A stretch of DNA of 23,658 bases, from assembly GCA_036507695.1 (NCBI GenBank), contig DATCIR010000066.1, positions 1 to 23,658 on the forward strand, in the 5' to 3' direction. The notes beneath the pieces were generated by a model. The model did not search any database and was not told the origin of the DNA. It saw only the letters and a list, made by a program, of their open reading frames with translations. This DNA comes from JAKEGK01 sp036507695. GTDB taxonomy: Bacteria; Pseudomonadota; Gammaproteobacteria; SZUA-152. The stretch's first letter is position 1, and every line of letters begins with the position of its first letter. Both the position numbers and the translations under genes were made by a program. Positions 14,712 to 23,400 of this stretch are shown here, one piece after another.

Positions 14712-15935
14712 TCAAGGCGCGGCGGCGGTCAGCGCCGCTTGAATTTGCGCGTCCAGATCCGCGCGGTCCAGTAACTCGGTATAAATTTGCGCGGTAATGG
14801 TTTCCGTGGCCGCTTGCGGCGCGCGGCGGAACGTGCGGCCGACGATGAAACGCGCCGCGAACACAATATTGTCCGCGGAATTGATTTGCCCTTCGCGGCG
14901 CAAATGATCCTCGAACGTGATACCGGCAGTCACGATGGTTGCCTGCCAGGCGGCGGCATCGTCGGCGATGGCGAACGCGCTTAACAGGCGCGACAGCGCG
15001 ATCTGCTGGGCGAGGGTCAGCGGCTGATTGATAAACGCGCCGCTGGGTTCCTGCACAAAGGTTTGGGTGGTCTGTTGGATAAATTGTCCCTGCGCATTGA
15101 AAGCCGCCAGGCGGCCGATGGTCAATATGCCTTCGGATACGTACGCGCGGAAAGTCGCGCTGCTGGAGGTGAATAGCTGATCGTTCTGCGGTTCCAGAAA
15201 CAGGTAATCGCTGAGATTGCGCTCGTCGTCGCCCACCACAATGGCGTTAAACGCATGCCCCGGCACGGTCGCCATAAAAATCGGCATGTGAAATTTGGCC
15301 GGCACCAGTCCCACGTACACGCGGGCAAATTGCGCCAGGCGCTCGACGTCTTCCTGCGGCAGGCGCCCGGTTGCCGTGTAGCGGGCGTACATTTGACTGG
15401 CATAACCCTGGCAGGCATTGCTGAAGGTTTCGGCGTTCTGGGCAAAATTCTGGCAAACGCCTGCCGTCTGCTGCGTACCCTCGGCGTAGGGCCGGCAATG
15501 GGTAAGATCAAAATTGACAATGTAACGAATGAACTCCTCGCGCGCGCTGCGCGACGCCAATACCGGCCATACTTGGCGGTCATCCGGCCAGCCGGCCATG
15601 GCGGCGGTGTAAGCGGGTGTATCGTGCCGATCGCGGTTTAAGGTTTGTACCGGTCCGAAATATGCCGGTGCGAGTTGGTATTTGATTTGCGCGTCGGACG
15701 GCCCTTCGCCGGGCGCCAGCCCCAATTCGCGGCGGTAGCGGTCGATGATCGGCTGATGGATTGGATCTTCCGAGCCTTGTCCGGCGTAGCGTTGCACCAG
15801 CGGCGGCGCCGTAGTGGATGATACTTTGGGCACGGTAAAAAAACGCGTGGTGGCGCCAGCGGGAAAAAACGGCCGATGTGCCGTGGCAGTGGGGTTGTGC
15901 GTGGTTGTCGTCATAGTGTGGGGTAACAATTTCAT
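14712..15935 (-). CDS. Predicted papain/transglutaminase-like eCIS payload
   Basis: This 407-aa protein has the eCIS leader (FF 23-24, FF 32-33, LVQR 46-49) but no DUF4157 domain. The central region has residues in the order expected of the papain/transglutaminase-like fold: Cys161 in AGVCQNFAQ, at the start of a helix; His227 in VPGHAFNAIVV, on a strand; and Glu248 or Asp252 in YLFLEPQND. This suggests a cysteine peptidase, deamidase or transglutaminase-like enzyme. The C-terminal 130 residues are helical and unassigned. It starts 2 bp after the stop of the preceding gene, implying translational coupling. A second ATG at 15914 would shorten it by seven residues. The catalytic assignment rests on motif spacing only; no family name is certain. 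Confidence 0.6.
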   Translation of the reverse strand: MKLLPHTMTTTTHNPTATAHRPFFPAGATTRFFTVPKVSSTTAPPLVQRYAGQGSEDPIHQPIIDRYRRELGLAPGEGPSDAQIKYQLAPAYFGPVQTLNRDRHDTPAYTAAMAGWPDDRQVWPVLASRSAREEFIRYIVNFDLTHCRPYAEGTQQTAGVCQNFAQNAETFSNACQGYASQMYARYTATGRLPQEDVERLAQFARVYVGLVPAKFHMPIFMATVPGHAFNAIVVGDDERNLSDYLFLEPQNDQLFTSSSATFRAYVSEGILTIGRLAAFNAQGQFIQQTTQTFVQEPSGAFINQPLTLAQQIALSRLLSAFAIADDAAAWQATIVTAGITFEDHLRREGQINSADNIVFAARFIVGRTFRRAPQAATETITAQIYTELLDRADLDAQIQAALTAAAP

Positions 15936-15937
15936 GC

Positions 15938-16786
15938 TTAAAACAGTTTCGCAAACTTGGGGAACAATTTATACAAATCCGCCGACAGCGTCACTTGAAA
16001 GCCGGGAGTTTGCAGGGCCGGCAGGCCGGGCACGCTTTGCATCAGCATCGACGGCGGCTCCAGGGGGCCGGCGCCCGGGATCAGCATCGGGTAGGGGCTG
16101 AGTTCAGTAAAAGTCTTGCCTTCGGCGGTCAGGCCGCCGCCTAAAAATTCCAAACCGAATTTACCCCCGGTCACTGAGAGACCTTGGCCGGGTGTATAGC
16201 CGGTTTCCAATCCGAAGGTCGCGCCGGTCAGCGGCACTTGCGGATAACGTTCATGCAGTTTTTCCAGATAAGGGGTTAAGGTAAAGTCCGCGCCAAACCC
16301 ATAGGTGGATTTGCCGGCTGCGGGCAGTTTGTATTTAAAACCTTCGATGGGCGAATAGGGAATCCAGCCCAGCGGTTTGCCGATATTAACGTCCGACAGC
16401 AGTTCACGCACTTGCGGATTCAGCGCGAACACCAGTCCGGCCAGGGCGAGATTAATACCGCCGTAGGTGATTATCGCGGCCTTGGCTTCGCTGGGTTGCT
16501 CTTCCCACAGGCGCAGCTTGAGCATATCCACTTTCGGTTCATACCAGCTTTTAAACCGGGGGTTCTTCAACAACTGTTCCCCCGTGGTTTTCAAGCCTTC
16601 CACCACGGGATCTTTTTCTTCGGCTTTGGTTTCGGCGGCAGACTCTTCTTGGCGCTGGATCGCCGGCCTGGCGGCAAAGAAAAAATCCCCGGCGGCTTTG
16701 CGCCCGGCCATGGCGGCCGGGGGGAACATGGGCTGCGAACGGGAACTTTCCGTTGCAGGCTTTTTATTAAGCGCCGGGGATTTCAC
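15938..16786 (-). CDS. Leader-bearing eCIS-associated protein of unknown function
   Basis: This 282-aa protein begins with an extended leader (MFPP at 20-23, FFF at 35-37, AIQR at 42-45), then a Glu/Lys-rich linker (46-62). A hydrophobic stretch at about 102-122 (AIITYGGINLALAGLVFALNP) is long enough to cross a membrane. The remainder is Gly-rich with alternating hydrophobic residues (FGLETGYTPG, GGKFGLEFLGGGL), compatible with beta strands that insert in a membrane, perhaps a pore-forming or membrane-targeting payload; this is inference. The start is GTG at 16786, overlapping the end of a short upstream frame (TGAGTG); a nearby ATG at 16796 runs into that stop. It lies between the VWD protein and the papain-like payload, 2 bp from the latter. 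Confidence 0.55.
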   Translation of the reverse strand: MKSPALNKKPATESSRSQPMFPPAAMAGRKAAGDFFFAARPAIQRQEESAAETKAEEKDPVVEGLKTTGEQLLKNPRFKSWYEPKVDMLKLRLWEEQPSEAKAAIITYGGINLALAGLVFALNPQVRELLSDVNIGKPLGWIPYSPIEGFKYKLPAAGKSTYGFGADFTLTPYLEKLHERYPQVPLTGATFGLETGYTPGQGLSVTGGKFGLEFLGGGLTAEGKTFTELSPYPMLIPGAGPLEPPSMLMQSVPGLPALQTPGFQVTLSADLYKLFPKFAKLF

Positions 16787-16822
16787 ACTCAGCTCGTCAT
16801 ACTTTAACTCATTTGAATGACT

Positions 16823-18667
16823 CTATTTTCCGCGCAGTATCTTCCAAATGACAATGAGGACCAGAATGATGATGAGCAGGATAATCAGCCACCAGGGTAG
16901 GCCGGACGGCGCGGTGACTGTATGGGTCAAGGCCGGACTGCTGCTGCCCAGGAATATCTCGCCAAAGCCCAACGTGCGGTTAAATTTCGCCACGATTTGG
17001 TGTGTGCCGGCCTGGAGATTCGCGGTACTCCATGCCGCTTTGCCATTGGCGTCGAGTGCTACCGGGTTACCGGCGTTGCTGCCATCAACCACGAACTGAA
17101 CCTTACCGGCCGGTGCACCCGGGACTCTGGGCACCGTTTGCGCCACGGTAGCGGTGAACGTCAGGTTTTCTCCGGGATTTGTCGTGTTTTTGTCGGCACT
17201 CAAGGTGGTCACGGTGCTGCCGGGCACAAGTTGCTCCGATAATTGATAAGCCTCCGCGAAGCCGGCGTGGCCGGTTACCGCCACGTCAAAAATACAGTTC
17301 GCTTTGTTGTTTGCGTCGGCTACGCCCTCGCAGTGTTTCTCGGCAACGGCCACATCAATGGGCTCTGCCGCGGGTTCTCCCTCAATGGCGCAGGAGGCCG
17401 GGTTTTCCCTTGGCCAATCAGCTAACGTGAAGGTTGCCGTTGAGGTGCCGGGCGCGTAATCGAACAGGCTCGTCGCGTCAGTCACGCGCCAGGAATTGCC
17501 GAACATTGCGTAGAGTTGTGCGTAACGCTCACTCACGGCATCCGGCTTCGGCCCCACCGAGGCGCCATCGGCAAGCGCCGGCAGCCAACTCTTGGGAGCG
17601 ATGCTGCCCATGATGCCCTGGGTGGCTGTGGTTTGATAAACGTTTACGTTGAGGTACCACTTTTGTTGCGCTGCCCACCACGCCGGTGTCACTACTAGTT
17701 TGGCGCCGTCCGCGTAATGAATTTCGATGCCGTCGCCAACTGCGGTTTTCACGATGCGGTCACCGGACGGGAGTATAACGACACCCGCGGCAGGCTGGGC
17801 CGGGGTGGCCTCGCCGGAACCAAGATTGATGCCATCGGGGCCCAACTCGGTCAACACGCCATCCACACGCAGTTGCATGCCGCTCGGGTCCGGCACACCA
17901 CTGATGTTCGGCTGGTAGCTAACCCGGTGCGCGCCGACACGCGCGGCGACCGCGGTGTAGATCGAAACGCAGCTCTTAAGTCCGGTATAGGCATTGGTGA
18001 AGTTCGGCACCGTCGTTGTGGCAACCGCTGTCTGGCGGGTCTGGATTTCCAGCCCTCCGCCGAGCAGGGAGATGAATTCGCCTGCGCTCTGGAAGTCGTA
18101 GTTGACGCCGTCCACCGTGGTGATATGCGGGTCGCCCCAGCCGCCGCCGGAGCTGGTGGCTTTTAATTTGTAGTCCTGCAGACACGTTCTGGCAGGCGGA
18201 AGGTCATCCGTAGATTCTGGAGGACGATATTCCGTTACCCGCAGGGAAAAATCAGCGGTGCCAATTGTGGCCGGTGGCGCCATACCGGTCATACTCGCCG
18301 TGGCACTGGCAGGCACTGCAGTTTCGTCATCTGCCGGGACTGTGATATTAATGCCGCCAAAGCACGTAATCCCGGTGGATCCCGAGGCCACGCAATTATC
18401 GCCTCCTATAGTTTCAATTTGCCAAAAAACATTATCATAATTAGAGTGATGCACCTTAATAATCTGGTCGTCCTCCTCAATTGCAGTGCTTGCCTCAGCA
18501 TTGTAGGTACGCCCGGGAGTGCACATGTCGAGGTCGAAATCCTGATAGGGAAGCGGCGGATTCGCGGCCCATGCGTTACCCGAGAGGAATAAGGCCAAGA
18601 GCGGCAGCCGCAAGCGCATCCAGCCGCTGACGACGGGCGTTGAGAAAAATGTGTTGTTTCTATTCAT
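16823..18667 (-). CDS. Secreted membrane-anchored protein with VWD and Ig-like domains
   Basis: This 614-aa protein has a signal peptide with a long N-region, a hydrophobic core at 21-30 and likely cleavage after AWA (34). A von Willebrand type D-like domain begins with GGWGDPHITTVDGVNYDF (175-192, GDPH signature) and runs to about 400. A bacterial Ig-like domain spans about 483-585 (starting STVTTLSADKNTTNPGENLTFT). A C-terminal transmembrane helix (about 590-608) ends in a short basic tail. It should therefore be exported and held in the inner membrane by its C-terminus, with the domains outside. AGGAG 7 bases before the ATG fixes the start. Its place between tape measure and payloads suggests a role in anchoring, docking or self-recognition of the machine, but this is inference; afp and PVC clusters have no such gene at this place as far as I know. 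Confidence 0.75.
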   Translation of the reverse strand: MNRNNTFFSTPVVSGWMRLRLPLLALFLSGNAWAANPPLPYQDFDLDMCTPGRTYNAEASTAIEEDDQIIKVHHSNYDNVFWQIETIGGDNCVASGSTGITCFGGINITVPADDETAVPASATASMTGMAPPATIGTADFSLRVTEYRPPESTDDLPPARTCLQDYKLKATSSGGGWGDPHITTVDGVNYDFQSAGEFISLLGGGLEIQTRQTAVATTTVPNFTNAYTGLKSCVSIYTAVAARVGAHRVSYQPNISGVPDPSGMQLRVDGVLTELGPDGINLGSGEATPAQPAAGVVILPSGDRIVKTAVGDGIEIHYADGAKLVVTPAWWAAQQKWYLNVNVYQTTATQGIMGSIAPKSWLPALADGASVGPKPDAVSERYAQLYAMFGNSWRVTDATSLFDYAPGTSTATFTLADWPRENPASCAIEGEPAAEPIDVAVAEKHCEGVADANNKANCIFDVAVTGHAGFAEAYQLSEQLVPGSTVTTLSADKNTTNPGENLTFTATVAQTVPRVPGAPAGKVQFVVDGSNAGNPVALDANGKAAWSTANLQAGTHQIVAKFNRTLGFGEIFLGSSSPALTHTVTAPSGLPWWLIILLIIILVLIVIWKILRGK

Positions 18668-18674
18668 GACAATG

Positions 18675-18679
18675 CTCCT
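18675..18679 (-). promoter_or_regulatory. Strong ribosome-binding site of the VWD protein gene
   Basis: AGGAG on the minus strand stands 7 bases before the ATG at 18667. It supports the longer N-terminus over the internal Met17, which would give a more conventional signal peptide. It is one of the best Shine-Dalgarno sequences in this cluster. Confidence 0.6.
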
Positions 18680-18776
18680 GTTGTTCTGTTTATTTAAAAT
18701 CCAGCCGGTCCTGGTGGTACCCCATGCGCGGCGTTTTGCCTCTTCGCTTCCGCCGGACCGGAACCCATACTATGGT

Positions 18777-20474
18777 TCAATTCATCCAGTGCACGTAAAT
18801 CAGCCCTTGCCGCCACGGCAGATCGATCACTCCCAGGCCCCAGGGCAACCGGTCCAGCAACACGTCCTGCGCGCGGCGCTCCACGGTGAGCCGCCAGTTC
18901 TCATCCAGTAGCTCGAGCTTGGCGGCGCGCAGGAAAAATTGCCCGCGCAGCCAGTCTGTTGAGTTGCTCTTCAAGGCGTTCCAGTGCTTGAGCACCGCGC
19001 GCAGCAGTTCATCACAGGACGCGCGTTCTTCGCCGCTGAGTTCAATAGGCGCCAGCGGTTCTTCCCATGCCATGCCGCACAATAGTTTTGGCAGCAAAAG
19101 CTCGTATTCGGGCGTTGCCTCATCGCCAAAGGTAAGCCACGCCAGCAGGCGCACCGCGCGTTCCCGCGCCGCTGCATCACGAAACCGGCGGCCGTCCAGC
19201 AGGGCGTTGCTGCGAAACAGTTCTTCGAAAAAAGGATGCAGGATGACGCAGCCCGCGCCGTTCAGGTAGACCGCCTCGCCGGCGCGCGCTGGGTGGTCTG
19301 CGCGGCGCGCCGGATGTGCATCAGCGCGTGTGCGGAATGGCATGGCCGGCGGTTCTGGAGCCGTGCCATTGCCGGCCGGTGCTGTGCCGGATTGCGCGGC
19401 GCCTGGGCGCTCGGCGCCGGCGCGCCACGGTGAATCACGCCGCTCAGCCGAAACGCAGGGTGGTTTGCTGGGGCTTTGGCTTGCCGCTTCCGGAGCATCG
19501 GGTGCGGCCGATGCAAGCGGTGCGTTTCGCGCACGCGGTGTTTCAGCCGGTGTTTTAACAGGACTTGCTTTTGACTCCCAGGGTTGCGGCGCAGCGTTAT
19601 CCGCTGCCGGAGACGGTATACGGGTTGCGTCAGTAGCGGAGGGTGATGTTGGGGTGCCGCCGCGTTGTGCTTGCGCCAGCCAGTCCTGCCATGGCGCGGG
19701 CAGGCCGGGTGTGGTTGGCGGGCTGCCGTTCGCGCTTGCCGGCGTGGCGAAAGCGCTGCGCACCCGCAGCAGGCGCCGCATGATTTCAACACCGCGTGCA
19801 TGCTCACCGATGGCGGTTATGGAATCCAGTACGGCAAGCCAGAATTGCGTGCGCCACGCCGTGTGCGACGCCGCTGGTAATTGGGCTGGGCGCCAGAGAG
19901 TGAATACCTGTGCTAATCCGGGTAATCGGGCGTGCCGGCCTAACAGCGACGCAACTGTGATGTCGTCTACCGTGTGAATCAGCCGCAGTTGTGCGTTGCT
20001 AGCGCGCGCCAGTACCGCGGACAGCGTGTGCCACTGAGCAGGGTCGAGTTCCTGCAGCATTTGCTGCGGCCAGTTTGATGGTGGCGCTTCTGCCCACCAG
20101 GGTAACCGGCCGTGGCGTAGAAAATACAGATACGGTTCGCAGTCTGAACCTAGACCGGATTCCGGTGTGAAAGAGTGCTCCTGTACGTTGACTGCCGCGT
20201 GCTGTAGTGAATCCGATAGTTGCGCCACCAGCCGCGATTCGAATTGTTCCTGCCAGTTGGCGCCGCACAGGTCTCCCAGGTTGAGCTCGAGGCGTTCCAG
20301 CCGCACGAGCTGGCCGGGACCGGCAACGCGGTCGAACAATGCTTCGATTTCGGACATTGCGCCTGCGAGAAAACGTTGCGCCGCGGCTTCCTGCACCTCG
20401 GAGGCAAGCGCGACGGACGGTACGGCCAGTTCCAGAACTTGTCGCGCGATGACATGGGGGTTGCGCTCAGCCAT
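18777..20474 (-). CDS. Contractile injection system tape-measure protein
   Basis: This 565-aa protein matches the CIS tape-measure family found in eCIS loci. The N-terminal domain (about 5-70: HVIARQVLELAVPS, then RLERLELNLGDL) and the FLRHGRLPWW segment (118-127) are typical. So is the C-terminal domain (about 400-565), with GAGCVILHPFFEELF, LLPKLLCGMAWEEPL, LKHWNALKSNSTDWLRGQFF and the end LPWGLGVIDLPW...VHW. Such proteins lie inside the tube and are thought to set its length. The middle (about 240-400) is an Ala/Pro/Ser-rich, low-complexity linker. The ATG overlaps the previous gene's stop by 8 bases (ATGGCTGA), so translation is probably coupled. A 109-bp gap separates it from the VWD gene. 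Confidence 0.88.
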   Translation of the reverse strand: MAERNPHVIARQVLELAVPSVALASEVQEAAAQRFLAGAMSEIEALFDRVAGPGQLVRLERLELNLGDLCGANWQEQFESRLVAQLSDSLQHAAVNVQEHSFTPESGLGSDCEPYLYFLRHGRLPWWAEAPPSNWPQQMLQELDPAQWHTLSAVLARASNAQLRLIHTVDDITVASLLGRHARLPGLAQVFTLWRPAQLPAASHTAWRTQFWLAVLDSITAIGEHARGVEIMRRLLRVRSAFATPASANGSPPTTPGLPAPWQDWLAQAQRGGTPTSPSATDATRIPSPAADNAAPQPWESKASPVKTPAETPRARNAPLASAAPDAPEAASQSPSKPPCVSAERRDSPWRAGAERPGAAQSGTAPAGNGTAPEPPAMPFRTRADAHPARRADHPARAGEAVYLNGAGCVILHPFFEELFRSNALLDGRRFRDAAARERAVRLLAWLTFGDEATPEYELLLPKLLCGMAWEEPLAPIELSGEERASCDELLRAVLKHWNALKSNSTDWLRGQFFLRAAKLELLDENWRLTVERRAQDVLLDRLPWGLGVIDLPWRQGLIYVHWMN

Positions 20475-23400
20475 GGGCGATACCGTTCAACGCTTCGATG
20501 AGCGTGTTTCGCGCCAGGCCGGACGCCGCCGTGGTGGCGCCGGGGATCAGCAGGGTATCGAGCCAGGTGAAATAAGCCTGCTCAAATCCGTCAAAGCTGT
20601 TGATTGTCGACGGTGTACCCGGCGCCTGCCGGTCGGCCCAGAATATACTCGGCAGCACATGGGCGGGGCAGGCCTGCTGCACCATGCGTTCGATGTGGCG
20701 CCGCAACTCCAGGTGGCGGAATCGATGGGGTTCTGTGGGGATACGCGGCGCGGTGTCCACAGGTTCGGAAAAATCACGCATCCAGCCCGAGGGAAACACC
20801 AGTGACAAGCGCTGGCTGTAGGGATCGCGTTCCAGCGTATCCGGGCCGGCGGGAAACGACAAAAAGGCATCGCCGGTTTGGCGGGGCCGCAATAACAAGT
20901 GTTCCACCAGATGGAATCCTTCCGCGCTATAGAAGTGGCAGAGGTGGGCGAGGGTTTCATCTCTGCCTTCGCTGGCTGCTTTCGCTGATGGGAAGGGTGG
21001 ATTGCGCATGCCGAGCTTGTCGCCATTGGGGTGCCAGAGGTCGAAATTGTAGGTGCTGACACCGGCCGGTGAAACGGCATAGTTCCATTCGTCCTGGCCA
21101 TAGCGCAGCACCTTACGAATCGAATCCTCGGCCAGCGCCACGGCCTCGCCGTCGGTGGCGGCCTCGAAATGAAACACGCTGCTCAGCATCACCCGGCCGC
21201 TGTATCCCGGCTGTTCCCACAGCCGCCAGCGTTTCTCGATAATGCTGTCGCTGTCGACCTCGTCGTAGATTTCGAAATAGGCGTTGAGCGCAGTCAATAG
21301 TGGGCGGCGCGCAACGCTGCGGATACCGCTCAAGTGCGCGATGCGCTGCTCCAGCGGAGTCGAAGACGCGGTGATGCGCAAGACGGCGAAATTTTTTGCG
21401 CACGTGAGCGCGGCATTTTGCGCGGCGGCGACCGACGCATAGGTTAGCGGACTCTCGCCAATGACGCGGACCACCGAGCCGCTGCTATCCTGCAATTGAT
21501 AGCGCCGGCGTCCGCCACCGGCGTTGACAACGGCATACAGGCCGCTTTGCGCAGCCAGTACCACCGCTTCTTCGGTCGCGATCACCGCCGCGGCATGCGT
21601 GGCGTGGTCAATCACGCCGCGCAACAGCGCTTGACCGTCAAGGGTCAAGGTCCAGCGGAAATTCGCGCCGCTGCGCGCGATTTGCAACACGCTTTCGTCG
21701 TGCTGCAGCGGATTGCCAAAGGCCTGCAGCCGCGCGCCGTTGAGCCAGGGCGCGTCGCGCAGCAGCGCCGCCTTGGCGCGGATCAGACGTGTGTTGGCGG
21801 CCTGGCGGCGGGCTTCCATGCGCGCGGGCAGGTCGCCCGGCGCGATTACGGCTTGCAGCAGTTCCTGTTGAGCGTAGCGGTGCAGTTCCTGGCTGAAAGT
21901 CACCATGTCTTCGCCCTGCCGGGCAAGCAAGTGGTCGAACATACGGTTGCGCCGGTCGAGAAAGCGTTCGCGGCTTTCCAACGCCTGTTGCAAGGCGCGG
22001 CTATAGGGATTGTCCGGGTCCGCCACGAAACTTGCCCAGTCGCCGCCGGCGGGAAATCGCCGTAAGAGTTTTTGCAGCTCCGGCAATTCGAACAATGCGC
22101 GGCCGAAATACGTCATCTGTTCCTCGGGATCGGCGGAAAAAAACCGGTTGATGTTACCGAGCTGCGCCGTTAAGTCCGCCAGGAATTGTTCAAACAGGAG
22201 TAAATAGCCTTTGAGCTGCAAGACGGCCGCGTGGCGTTCAGCGCCAACATTGTCCGGCACGCGCGCCTCACCCACGCCGTAGATGCGTGGCAAGTCGTTT
22301 TGCAGCGGGGTGTAAGCCTCAATTGGCAGTGTTTCGCCGTGCGCTACCGGCCATATGGGCGAGGGATCCGCCGGCAATGACTCCGCTTCGTCCGCCTGAC
22401 GCAGGGCGTTGAACAGGCTTTCGACGCGGACTGCGTCGTAGCTGACCTCGGCGTCATTACGGATGAAGATGATGCGCGATTTGGCAAGGCTCAGCCGCGG
22501 GCGGTAGCGTTCGGTTTCCACCAGGCGCAGGCAATCCTGCGCGTCGATGGTAATGGAGCGGTTGTTGATGTAGTTGCTGAGGGTCAGATCGGTCACGGCC
22601 ACGATGTCGCGGCCGCTGGGATTTTCCTGGGCTACCAGATCAGTGCCCGCGGAACCGCGGCGGCGCATGATGAGACGCAGAATATCCGAGACATAGATGA
22701 TCGCGGCGTCGTTTGCTGCGAGTGTGGTGTCATCGAGAAAACCGTTGCGCAGCAGCGGTCCGTCGAATATCTGTTCCACGCTGGCGCCGGCGGCCCGCCG
22801 CGCGGCCAGGCCGGTGAACCGCACCGGCGGCGCCAGCATACGGTCGATGGCGAGAAAGATGTCCGCCAGCAATCGCTCAAGATCAGTGCTGCCGGTCACT
22901 TCGATGCGGGCGCGCACGGCGATTTCCTGCACGCGGGCCACCGCGATATGCACGAGGTCCTCACACAGATTGCGGTAGCTGGCGAGATAGCGTTGGACCT
23001 GCTGCACGGCACTGTAAGCGGAACGCACGCGCAATGCGAAGCGGTCAATCAAGCTACCGGCCCCGGCGGCCTGCACCGAGGCCGCTGCGGCGCTCAGGAT
23101 GTCCGGCGTTACCAAGGCGGGTTGCGGCAGGGCATCGGTAATACGCAATAACACCCACAGCACCACGCTGCCGGGTCCTGCCGTACCGGTGTAGTCCACT
23201 TGCATCGCGCCGAAATAGCTTTGCGATTCTTCGAGGGGGCGCCACACGATGCCACTGTCCGCCAGCAAGGTTACGCTGTCGATGAGCGGACCGTTTTGAA
23301 ACGGGCGGGCTTCGTCTTCATCCCAGTACGGGAGCGCCATGTCCAGGTTATAGGTCCCGCTGGCGGTAGTTACAGACAGCGCGTAGGTGTTGCTGTTCAG

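Noticed and set aside
19330..19977. Long plus-strand frame opposite the tape-measure gene
   Set aside because: It mirrors the GC-rich Ala/Pro linker; such antisense frames are expected in GC-rich DNA.
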